Origin: Oscillospiraceae bacterium
GTDB taxonomy: Bacteria > Bacillota > Clostridia > Oscillospirales > Ruminococcaceae
Direction of reading: 5' to 3'
Length of the DNA stretch: 5,961 nt
NCBI GenBank assembly: GCA_031285945.1
Contig: JAITVF010000178.1
Location: 1 to 5,961, forward strand
Part shown: one piece after another, positions 1 to 5,611 of the stretch
Position numbering within the stretch: position 1 is the stretch's first letter
Layout of the letters: each line of letters opens with the position of its first letter
The notes under the pieces: model-generated
Databases searched by the model: none
Seen by the model: only the letters and a program-made list of their open reading frames with translations
What the model was told of the DNA's origin: nothing
Program-made: the position numbers and the translations under genes

Positions 1-1
1 C

Positions 2-964
2 CCTTACGCTGAGCTTGCGGCCATTAGCTCGGTTAGCTTTGAGGGCAAAACGCTCCCCGAGGTCTACCCCTCAATGGCAAAAAGAATAAGCCTTACCCTG
101 GGCTGCGAGGATGAGGTGATCGGCTCCTGCGACGTTGTATTCGCGAGCCTGCCCCACGGACTCTCTCAGGAGACGGCTGCCCGCTGCGACAGGGCGGGCA
201 AGCTCTTTATCGACCTGGGCGCCGACTTCCGGCTCGAGAGCGAGGAAGATTACAAGGAGTGGTACGGCGGCGAATTTGCCGATAAGGGCCTGCATCATAA
301 GGCCGTTTACGGCATCCCAGAGCTTTTTAGGGAGGAGATAAGGGGCAAGAGCCTTATCGCCAACCCCGGCTGCTATCCCACCAGCGCGGCTCTCGGCCTC
401 GCGCCCCTTTTAAAGGGAAGGCTTATAGAGACAAACAGCATAGTGATCGACTCAAAGTCGGGGGTAACGGGGGCGGGAAGAGGCCTTACCCAGACCACCC
501 ATTTCCCCGATTGCAACGAAGCCTTTTCCCCCTACAAGGTAGCCTCTCACCGGCATACTCCCGAAATTGAGCAGACCCTGAGTCGCCTTTCGGGCGAAAA
601 GCTAACCGTCACCTTCGTGCCCCATCTTCTCCCCATAAACCGTGGGATACTCTCGACAATATACGCGTCGGCCAATAAGCCGCTCACCCTGGAAGAATTA
701 CACGCACTCTACCTGGAATTCTATAAAGACGAGCCCTTTGTGCGGATAATGCCGGCGGGCGAAGCGGTAAACGTAAGGAACGTACGCTGCTCTAACTACT
801 GCGATATTTCCCTGCATTTTGACAAGCGGACGGGCAGGGCTATAGTCGCCTCGGTTATCGACAACATGGTAAAGGGCGCGGCGGGCCAGGCAATCCAGAA
901 CATGAACCTCTGCCGCGGCCTGCCCGAAACCTCCGGGCTCGAAATGATACCCCCGGCCTTTTGA
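2..964 (+). CDS. argC: N-acetyl-gamma-glutamyl-phosphate reductase, 5' end missing
   Basis: This enzyme makes N-acetylglutamate semialdehyde from N-acetylglutamyl phosphate with NADPH, the third step of arginine synthesis, in the cytosol. The reading frame is open to the left edge and its first visible codons read PYAELAAISS, which matches the family just after its N-terminal nucleotide-binding loop. An ATG at 74 is therefore internal, and roughly 25 residues, including the glycine-rich Rossmann motif, lie outside the window. Visible family landmarks are DSKSGVTGAGRG, the catalytic cysteine in NPGCYPTS (codon 371-373), the histidine motif SHRHTPEIEQ (His codon near 554) and PHLLPINRGILST. With 320 codons visible plus the missing start, the length fits the usual 340-350 residues. 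The TGA stop is 28 nt before argJ, so the two are surely co-transcribed. The operon promoter and any ArgR operator ahead of argC are not in the window. Confidence 0.97.
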   Translation, partial: PYAELAAISSVSFEGKTLPEVYPSMAKRISLTLGCEDEVIGSCDVVFASLPHGLSQETAARCDRAGKLFIDLGADFRLESEEDYKEWYGGEFADKGLHHKAVYGIPELFREEIRGKSLIANPGCYPTSAALGLAPLLKGRLIETNSIVIDSKSGVTGAGRGLTQTTHFPDCNEAFSPYKVASHRHTPEIEQTLSRLSGEKLTVTFVPHLLPINRGILSTIYASANKPLTLEELHALYLEFYKDEPFVRIMPAGEAVNVRNVRCSNYCDISLHFDKRTGRAIVASVIDNMVKGAAGQAIQNMNLCRGLPETSGLEMIPPAF

Positions 965-992
965 GCCTGTGGTTAAGAAAGGATGACGCCAT

Positions 993-2213
993 ATGTCCAT
1001 AAACCCGGAACAGGGCGGGGTTTGCGCGCCGCAGGGCTTTGTAGCGGCGGGGCTACGCTGCGGCATAGCCAAAAAAAAGGATAAAAAGGACCTTGCCCTC
1101 ATTTACTCCAAAGCCGTATGCTCGGCGGCGGCCGTTTACACTCAGAACAGAGTTAAGGCGGCGCCCGTTACCGTTACTCAGACCAACCTGAGCGACGGGC
1201 GGGCCCACGCCGTTATTTGCAACTCGGGCAACGCCAACGCCTGCACCCCCGACGGGGAAGCGGTCGCCCAAAGAATGTGCGCCATTGCGGCTAAAACGCT
1301 CAACATAGGCCACCGGGACGTGGTGGTCGCCTCCACCGGCGTTATAGGCCAGTCGCTTGACCCCGCGCCGATTGAGAAGGCCATGAACACCCTTGCGTCC
1401 GCCCTTTCCGACAAGGGCAGCGCCGACGCCCTCGCCGCCATAATGACCACCGACCTGCGGCCAAAGGAGATTGCCGTTTCCTTTGTACTGGACGGCAAAA
1501 CGTGTAAAATGGGCGCTATCGCCAAGGGCTCGGGAATGATCCACCCCAATATGGCCACAATGCTGGCCTTTATAACGACTGACGCCGCCATAGCGGCCCC
1601 CATGCTTCAACAAGCCCTCTCAACGGTAGTACCCGACACGTTTAACATGGTCAGCGTGGACGGCGATACCTCCACCAACGATATGACTGCCCTCCTGGCC
1701 AACGGACTCGCGGGCAACGCCCTTATAGAGACCCCAGGCGACAGCTACGACATATTCGTCCGGGCGCTTACCCATATTTGCATCTACCTCGCCAGGGCCA
1801 TAGCGAGGGACGGCGAGGGCGCAACCCGGCTGATAGAATGCTCGGTGGCCGGCGCGAAGGATGATACGAGCGCTAAGCTCCTCGCGAAATCGGTTATATG
1901 CTCAAGCCTTTTTAAAGCGGCCGTCTTTGGCAAGGACGCCAACTGGGGCCGGGTGCTATGCGCTCTGGGCTACTCGGGCGCCGAGTTTGATACCGCCGGG
2001 GTAAAGGTACAGTTCGCGTCAAAGGCGGGAAAGCTCACTGTCTGCGAAAACGGCGTTCATTTCCCCTTTTCTGAGGATCTGGCATCCCGCGTGCTGGGCG
2101 AGGAGGAAATTGAGATACTGGTTGGGCTGGGCGACGGGGGCGGCAGCGCCGTGGCCTGGGGCTGCGATTTAACCTACGATTATGTTAAGATAAACGGAGA
2201 CTACAGATCATGA
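993..2213 (+). CDS. argJ: Glutamate N-acetyltransferase / amino-acid acetyltransferase (ornithine acetyltransferase)
   Basis: ArgJ transfers the acetyl group of N-acetylornithine to glutamate, releasing ornithine and regenerating N-acetylglutamate; bifunctional members also use acetyl-CoA. The 406-residue length is normal. The N-terminus GGVCAPQGF...AAGLRCGI and YTQNRVKAAPV is typical. STGVIGQ (114-120) holds the oxyanion-hole Thr-Gly pair. KGSGMIHPNMAT (178-189) holds the self-cleavage site between Ala188 and Thr189; Thr189 becomes the N-terminal nucleophile of the beta subunit, as known for this family. FGKDANWGR (312-320) and the C-terminal AWGCDLTYDYVKINGDYRS are also family landmarks. 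The start is set by AAAGGA at 978-983, 9 nt upstream of the ATG. The stop overlaps argB in ATGA, indicating translational coupling. Whether it is mono- or bifunctional cannot be read from the sequence; no argA or argE is seen nearby. Confidence 0.97.
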   Translation: MSINPEQGGVCAPQGFVAAGLRCGIAKKKDKKDLALIYSKAVCSAAAVYTQNRVKAAPVTVTQTNLSDGRAHAVICNSGNANACTPDGEAVAQRMCAIAAKTLNIGHRDVVVASTGVIGQSLDPAPIEKAMNTLASALSDKGSADALAAIMTTDLRPKEIAVSFVLDGKTCKMGAIAKGSGMIHPNMATMLAFITTDAAIAAPMLQQALSTVVPDTFNMVSVDGDTSTNDMTALLANGLAGNALIETPGDSYDIFVRALTHICIYLARAIARDGEGATRLIECSVAGAKDDTSAKLLAKSVICSSLFKAAVFGKDANWGRVLCALGYSGAEFDTAGVKVQFASKAGKLTVCENGVHFPFSEDLASRVLGEEEIEILVGLGDGGGSAVAWGCDLTYDYVKINGDYRS

Positions 2214-3076
2214 GCGGAATTATAACCAATGCCCTCAAAGCGGATGTACTGATACAGGCTCTGCCCTACATCCAGCGGTATTTCGGCAAGGTGGTCGTTA
2301 TCAAGTACGGCGGCAACGCCATGCAGTCCCAGGAGCTGCGGGAGGCTGTCATGACCGATGTGGTGCTGCTCTCTCTCATCGGCATCAAGGTGGTGCTGGT
2401 GCACGGCGGCGGCCCCGAAATCACCGACCTGCTAAACCGGCTGGGGATCGAATCCCGCTTTGTAGGCGGCCTGCGCTACACCGACCAGGAGACGGTAAAG
2501 GCCGTACAGATGGTTCTCTGCGGCAAGGTCAACAAGGACCTTGTAAACCTCCTGGGCCAGGCGGGTGGCCGGGCAGTGGGCCTCTGCGGGCTGGACGGCG
2601 GCATGATAAGGGTGAAAAAGCTTATGGGCAAAGAGGATCTCGGGTTTGTGGGTGATATAACCGGCGTTGATACCGCCGTTATAACCGACCAGCTGGCAAA
2701 AGGGTATATCCCCGTAATCTCAACGGTAGGCTGCGGCGAGGACGGCGAGGTCTACAACGTTAACGCCGATCTCGCGGCCTCGGCGATCGCCGGCGCGCTG
2801 GGCGCCGAAAACCTGGTGATGATGACCGACGTAAGGGGACTGCTTACTGACAAAAACGACGAATCCACCCTTATTTCTTCGGTGAACATAGGCGAGGTGC
2901 CCCGTCTTATTAAGGAAGGTATTATCTCAGGCGGTATGATCCCCAAAATAGAAAGCTGCACCGAGGCAGTCCGCCTCGGCGTAAAAAAAGCCTTTATAAT
3001 AGACGGCCGCATTCCCCACTCGATATTGATAGAGCTTATGACTAACGAGGGCATAGGCACGATGTTTGAGGTATAA
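2210..3076 (+). CDS. argB: Acetylglutamate kinase, probably arginine-sensitive type
   Basis: ArgB phosphorylates N-acetylglutamate with ATP, the committed and usually regulated step when ArgJ recycles the acetyl group. It belongs to the amino-acid kinase fold. Visible motifs are VVIKYGGNAM (phosphate-binding Lys32), VHGGGPE (64-70), GGLRYTD with substrate-binding Arg89, YNVNADLAA (182-190), MTDVRGLL (205-212) and GGMIPKIES with Lys246. About 26 residues precede the first core strand and look like an amphipathic helix (NALKADVLIQALPYIQRYFG). Hexameric arginine-inhibited kinases have this N-helix, while the short E. coli-type enzyme lacks it. The C-terminus HSILIELMTNEGIGT (270-284) also resembles the arginine-site signature. 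Feedback inhibition by arginine is therefore likely, though inferred. The start lies in an ATGA overlap with argJ, with GGAG (2196-2199) inside the argJ coding end 10 nt upstream. Length 288 is normal. Confidence 0.97.
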   Translation: MSGIITNALKADVLIQALPYIQRYFGKVVVIKYGGNAMQSQELREAVMTDVVLLSLIGIKVVLVHGGGPEITDLLNRLGIESRFVGGLRYTDQETVKAVQMVLCGKVNKDLVNLLGQAGGRAVGLCGLDGGMIRVKKLMGKEDLGFVGDITGVDTAVITDQLAKGYIPVISTVGCGEDGEVYNVNADLAASAIAGALGAENLVMMTDVRGLLTDKNDESTLISSVNIGEVPRLIKEGIISGGMIPKIESCTEAVRLGVKKAFIIDGRIPHSILIELMTNEGIGTMFEV

Positions 3077-3120
3077 CGGGATCGGCGGGTATGACCGTTG
3101 GCGGCCGGCAGACCGACAAC

Positions 3121-3160
3121 TAATACTAATCCGCAAATAAAATGCCATTATAATATTACT
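3121..3160 (+). promoter_or_regulatory. Candidate internal promoter upstream of argD
   Basis: A perfect TATAAT lies at 3149-3154 in an A/T-rich stretch of the argB-argD gap. Transcription starting 6-7 nt downstream would begin near 3161, exactly at the base of the stem-loop listed next. No good -35 hexamer sits 16-19 nt upstream (for example CTAATC at 3126-3131), and there is no extended -10 TG immediately before the box. If real it is weak or activator-dependent. The 176-nt gap between genes that are otherwise tightly packed makes a secondary promoter plausible, but read-through from argB is equally possible because no terminator lies in the gap. Confidence 0.35.
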
Positions 3161-3197
3161 CTGTTGTTTCCCCCGCCAGAGGCTGGGAAAGCAATAG
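3161..3197 (+). promoter_or_regulatory. Stem-loop in the argD 5' leader
   Basis: The arm 3161-3172 (CTGTTGTTTCCC) pairs with 3185-3197 (GGGAAA, a bulged G at 3191, then CAATAG), giving 12 pairs with one G-U. Inside, GCC 3175-3177 pairs with GGC 3181-3183 around an AGA loop, so about 15 pairs form in all. No T-run follows directly (the nearest is TTTT at 3207-3210), so it does not look like an intrinsic terminator. It lies about 40 nt before the argD ribosome binding site. A role as a 5' stabilising or processing hairpin, or a protein-binding site, is inference. Confidence 0.55.
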
Positions 3198-3252
3198 AAA
3201 GAAGTATTTTAAATGCGGAATAGTATAACTTAATTGCGAGGAGGTCTTTTAT

Positions 3253-4425
3253 ATGAAATTTGAAGCCCTCAAAGAGCTTGACTCCGGCTATATCGCGGGT
3301 ACCTATTCGCGCTACGCCCTCGGCGTTTCCAAGGCGGAGGGCCACCGCCTTTTTGATTGCGGCGGCCGGGAGCTTATAGATTTTTCCTCCGGCATCGGCG
3401 TAGCTTCGGTGGGATACGGGAATCCAATCTGGGCGGAGGCGGTAAAGAGCCAGATCGACCGGCTGGCCCACATCTCCAACTACTACTACACCGAGCCTAT
3501 GGCAAGGCTGGCCGAAGGGCTTTGCCGCCGCACCGGGATGAAGAAGGTCTTCTTTGGCAACTCGGGCGCCGAAGCCAACGAGGGAGCCATTAAAACCGCC
3601 AGAAAATACATGTCGGATAACTACCCCGGCAGGCGCGACACTATCCTGACGCTGACAGGCTCCTTCCACGGCAGGACGATAGCGACCCTTGCCGCCACCG
3701 GGCAGGATTCTCTGCATAAGAACTTCGGTCCCTTCCCCGAGGGCTTTGTCTATGCCGAGGCCAATAATATAAAGGATCTGCGCGAAAAGCTCACTTCCAG
3801 GGTCGGCGCGATAATGCTCGAATGCATTCAGGGAGAGGGCGGGGTAATTCCCCTGACAAAAGAATTCGCAGACGAAATAGCCGCCATATGTAGAGAAAAT
3901 GACGTGCTGTTGCTGGCCGACGAGATCCAGACGGGGATGGGCCGCACGGGGAAATTCCTCTGCCTTGAGCACTACGGTCTTTCGCCCGACGTCGTGACTC
4001 TGGCCAAGGGCCTTGCGGGGGGGCTGCCCATAGGGGCTGTGCTCTTTGGCGAGAAGACCGAGAAGGTCTTGGGCGCGGGGGATCACGGCTCCACCTTTGG
4101 CGGCAACCCTGTCTGCTGCGCCGGCGGCTGCGCGGTTCTTGAGATACTCAGCGAGGGCTTTCTCGCCGAGGTCGCCCAAAAAGGCGAATACCTCAAAGAA
4201 AAGCTGCTTGCCCTTCCCGGCATAACGGGCGTTTCGGGCCGGGGGATGATGCTGGGCGCCGAGCTTAAGGATGGCCTTGTAAACACCGAAATAGTGGCCG
4301 CCTGCCTTAAAAAGGGCGTGGTAGTAATAACCGCGAAGCACAAGCTCCGCTTTTTGCCCCCCCTGACCATGACGACCGAAGAAATGGACGAGGGCCTTGC
4401 CGTGCTAAAGAGCTGCCTTGAGTAA
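3253..4425 (+). CDS. argD: Acetylornithine aminotransferase (class III, PLP-dependent)
   Basis: ArgD converts N-acetylglutamate semialdehyde plus glutamate to N-acetylornithine and 2-oxoglutarate. The 390-residue length is normal. Class III landmarks appear in order: FFGNSGAEANEGAIK, which contacts the cofactor phosphate; GSFHGRT; ECIQGEGGV; LLADEIQTGMGRTG with Asp223, expected to hold the PLP ring nitrogen; TLAKGLAGGLPIGA with Lys252, the Schiff-base lysine; and HGSTFGGNP with Thr281, expected to contact the PLP phosphate of the partner subunit. The N-terminus (DSGYIAGTYSRYAL) fits ArgD, where a Y-x-x-Y-x-R segment is usual. The start is firmly set by GAGGAGGT at 3238-3245, 7 nt before the ATG. 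Related succinylornithine, ornithine or GABA aminotransferases are alternatives on sequence alone, but the position between argB and argF makes ArgD the clear call. The TAA stop overlaps the first base pairs of the repeat element that fills the argD-argF gap. Confidence 0.96.
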   Translation: MKFEALKELDSGYIAGTYSRYALGVSKAEGHRLFDCGGRELIDFSSGIGVASVGYGNPIWAEAVKSQIDRLAHISNYYYTEPMARLAEGLCRRTGMKKVFFGNSGAEANEGAIKTARKYMSDNYPGRRDTILTLTGSFHGRTIATLAATGQDSLHKNFGPFPEGFVYAEANNIKDLREKLTSRVGAIMLECIQGEGGVIPLTKEFADEIAAICRENDVLLLADEIQTGMGRTGKFLCLEHYGLSPDVVTLAKGLAGGLPIGAVLFGEKTEKVLGAGDHGSTFGGNPVCCAGGCAVLEILSEGFLAEVAQKGEYLKEKLLALPGITGVSGRGMMLGAELKDGLVNTEIVAACLKKGVVVITAKHKLRFLPPLTMTTEEMDEGLAVLKSCLE

Positions 4426-4426
4426 A

Positions 4427-4502
4427 CATGATGTAATAAGCAAAACGGCCCTTCGGCTCGCCGCTTCGGCGGCAACCGCCGAAGACGGCCAATTACATCA
4501 TG
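4427..4502. repeat. 76-nt long-hairpin palindromic element between argD and argF
   Basis: The ends CATGATGTAAT (4427-4437) and ATTACATCATG (4492-4502) are perfect 11-bp inverted repeats. They enclose a GC-rich core that folds again. GGCC 4447-4450 pairs with GGCC 4487-4490, CTTCGGC 4451-4457 pairs with GCCGAAG 4478-4484, and CGCCG 4459-4463 pairs with CGGCG 4467-4471. Alternatively CTTCGGCGG 4464-4472 pairs with CCGCCGAAG 4476-4484 around a CAA loop. The GC-rich core contrasts with its A/T-rich surroundings. No T-run follows on either strand, so it is not a standard terminator. The element starts one base after the argD stop. It resembles REP- or MITE-like palindromes in architecture; no family is recognised. 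Confidence 0.7.
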
Positions 4503-4517
4503 CAAACATGATGTAAT
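4492..4517. promoter_or_regulatory. Perfect 11-4-11 dyad upstream of argF
   Basis: ATTACATCATG (4492-4502), a CAAA spacer, and CATGATGTAAT (4507-4517) make a perfect inverted repeat. It could be a dyad operator or an RNA hairpin with a four-base loop, ending 26 nt before the argF Shine-Dalgarno sequence (AAGGGGAG, 4544-4551). Its left arm is also the right arm of the larger 4427-4502 hairpin, so the two hairpins exclude each other. It does not fit the ARG-box consensus. The function is unknown. Confidence 0.6.
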
Positions 4518-4559
4518 CTATAAGCAATATTAACAGCCAAACTAAGGGGAGAATACTTT

Positions 4560-5462
4560 ATGAAACACCTGCTAAAGCTGCTTGATCTTACCTGCGATGA
4601 AATAATAAGCCTGTTAAATCTTGCCGACCAGCTCAAGTACGAGCAAAAGCGGGGGATTGCGCATCCACATCTCGCGGGCAAAACTCTGGGTATGATCTTT
4701 CAGAAGGCCTCGACACGCACAAGGGTAAGCTTTGAGGTGGGTATGCACCAGCTGGGCGGAAGCCCCCTGTTCTTATCGGCGAGCGAGATGCAGCTTGGCA
4801 GAGGCGAGCCCATTGAGGATACTGCCAAGGTGCTTTCGCGCTATCTTGACGCAATAATGATCCGCACCTTTGCCCAGAGCGATGTCGAGGGGCTTGCCGA
4901 GCATGGCACAATCCCCATAATCAACGGTCTTACCGACAGCTGGCACCCATGCCAGGTGCTGGCCGACCTCATGACCATAAGGGAGCACAAGAGCGTGCTC
5001 AAGGGCCTTAAGCTCGGCTATATCGGCGACGGCAACAACATGGCCAATTCCCTGATAGTCGGCTGCCTCAAAACCGGGATGGATATAACCCTCGCTATCC
5101 CGGCGGGCTACCCGCCTTCAAAGGAGGCGCTCGATTTCGCAAAGGATTACCCCGATTCCTTCACCCTGACCGAGGATACCCGCGAAGCCGCTAAGGACGC
5201 CGACGTTATCTACACCGACGTATGGGCCTCTATGGGCATGGAGGGCGAGGCCGAGGCGAGGCGCAAGGCCTTTGAGGGCTACCAGGTAAACGGCGGGCTG
5301 ATGGCCCTCGCAAGGCCCGACGCCATGGTTCTGCACTGCCTGCCTGCCCACCGCGGCGAGGAGATTACCGCCGAAATCATAGCCGGGCATCCCGAAATCT
5401 TTGACGAGGCCGAAAACCGGCTCCACGCCCAAAAGGCAGTGCTCGTAACCGTTATGAAGTAG
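4560..5462 (+). CDS. argF: Ornithine carbamoyltransferase
   Basis: ArgF condenses ornithine with carbamoyl phosphate to citrulline, working as a cytosolic trimer with active sites at subunit interfaces. At 300 residues it is a normal anabolic-type length. All key motifs are intact: STRTR (51-55) and HPCQ (129-132) for carbamoyl phosphate, the GDGNNMANS turn starting the ornithine-binding domain (157-165), DVWASMG (220-226) with the SMG ornithine loop, and HCLPAHRGEE (259-268) with catalytic Cys260. The start MKHLLKLLDLT is the usual family start and is placed by AAGGGGAG (4544-4551), 8 nt upstream. It is the last gene of the operon and is followed at once by terminators. The catabolic arcB product is closely related, but the biosynthetic context favours argF. 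The unusual repeat-rich 134-nt leader may regulate it separately from argCJBD. Confidence 0.96.
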   Translation: MKHLLKLLDLTCDEIISLLNLADQLKYEQKRGIAHPHLAGKTLGMIFQKASTRTRVSFEVGMHQLGGSPLFLSASEMQLGRGEPIEDTAKVLSRYLDAIMIRTFAQSDVEGLAEHGTIPIINGLTDSWHPCQVLADLMTIREHKSVLKGLKLGYIGDGNNMANSLIVGCLKTGMDITLAIPAGYPPSKEALDFAKDYPDSFTLTEDTREAAKDADVIYTDVWASMGMEGEAEARRKAFEGYQVNGGLMALARPDAMVLHCLPAHRGEEITAEIIAGHPEIFDEAENRLHAQKAVLVTVMK

Positions 5463-5472
5463 GGATTTTATG

Positions 5473-5509
5473 CGTCTCCCTTGCCCAAGGCGGGGGAGAC
5501 GTGTTTTTT
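5473..5509 (+). terminator. Intrinsic terminator of the arg operon
   Basis: The stem CGTCTCCC (5473-5480) pairs with GGGAGACG (5494-5501). It continues through two G-U pairs and GCC/GGC around a CAA loop, and is followed by TTTTTT at 5504-5509. It begins 11 nt after the argF stop, which is the expected place for an operon end. Confidence 0.85.
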
Positions 5510-5525
5510 GCGCTTAAGCGTTAAG

Positions 5526-5559
5526 AAAAAGCGCCTGTCGTAATGACAGGCGCTTTTTT
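5526..5559. terminator. Bidirectional intrinsic terminator between argF and valS
   Basis: AAAAAGCGCCTGTC (5526-5539) pairs perfectly with GACAGGCGC plus a T-run (5545-5559) around a GTAAT loop. The 9-bp GC-rich core has T6 on the plus strand and, read on the minus strand, a T5 tail. It can therefore back up the first arg terminator and also end valS transcription arriving from the right. Confidence 0.9.
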
Positions 5560-5611
5560 AAAAACACAGCAGCCAAACTGATATAATTGAGGCGTAAATA
5601 TCACCCAAGAG

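Larger units (their letters stand above)
4424..4517 (+). repeat. 14-bp direct repeats about 80 bp apart flanking the hairpin core
   Basis: AAACATGATGTAAT occurs at 4424-4437, beginning inside the argD TAA stop, and again at 4504-4517, a period of exactly 80 bp. The similarity continues imperfectly: the first copy is followed directly by AAGCAA and the second by CTAT then AAGCAA. Such an arrangement may come from target duplication by an inserted element or from a local duplication. Copies 1 and 3 each contain the minimal frame ATG-ATG-TAA. Confidence 0.75.

Noticed and set aside
74..76. ATG at 74 as the argC start
   Set aside because: The frame is open to the left edge and the upstream codons (PYAELAAISS) match ArgC, so the true start is outside the window.
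1053..1613. Long open frame on the minus strand opposite argJ
   Set aside because: It is a shadow of argJ: no ribosome binding site, a composition-driven Gly/Arg/Val-rich product and no recognisable domain.
3097..3120. Imperfect hairpin just after argB (GTTG, CGG paired with CCG, CAAC)
   Set aside because: Only seven pairs with a G-A mismatch and no following T-run, so it is not supported as a terminator.
3133..3146. Possible ArgR operator (ARG box) upstream of the TATAAT in the argB-argD gap
   Set aside because: Only the right half (ATGCC against ATKCA) resembles the consensus; the left half matches about two of five positions unless a spacer base is dropped. Too weak to call.
3148..4341. 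397-codon open frame on the minus strand opposite argD
   Set aside because: It covers the complete argD gene and part of its leader. argD has every class III aminotransferase motif, while the antisense product shows none, and such long shadows are common in GC-rich genes.
4534..5579. CAGCCAAACT found both at 4534-4543 (argF leader) and at 5570-5579 (before valS end)
   Set aside because: A single 10-base match is expected several times by chance in 6 kb, and the flanks do not extend it.
5582..5587. TATAAT between the terminators and the valS 3' end
   Set aside because: There is no -35 at a proper distance, and on the plus strand it would read antisense into valS with no gene to serve; likely chance in A/T-rich sequence.
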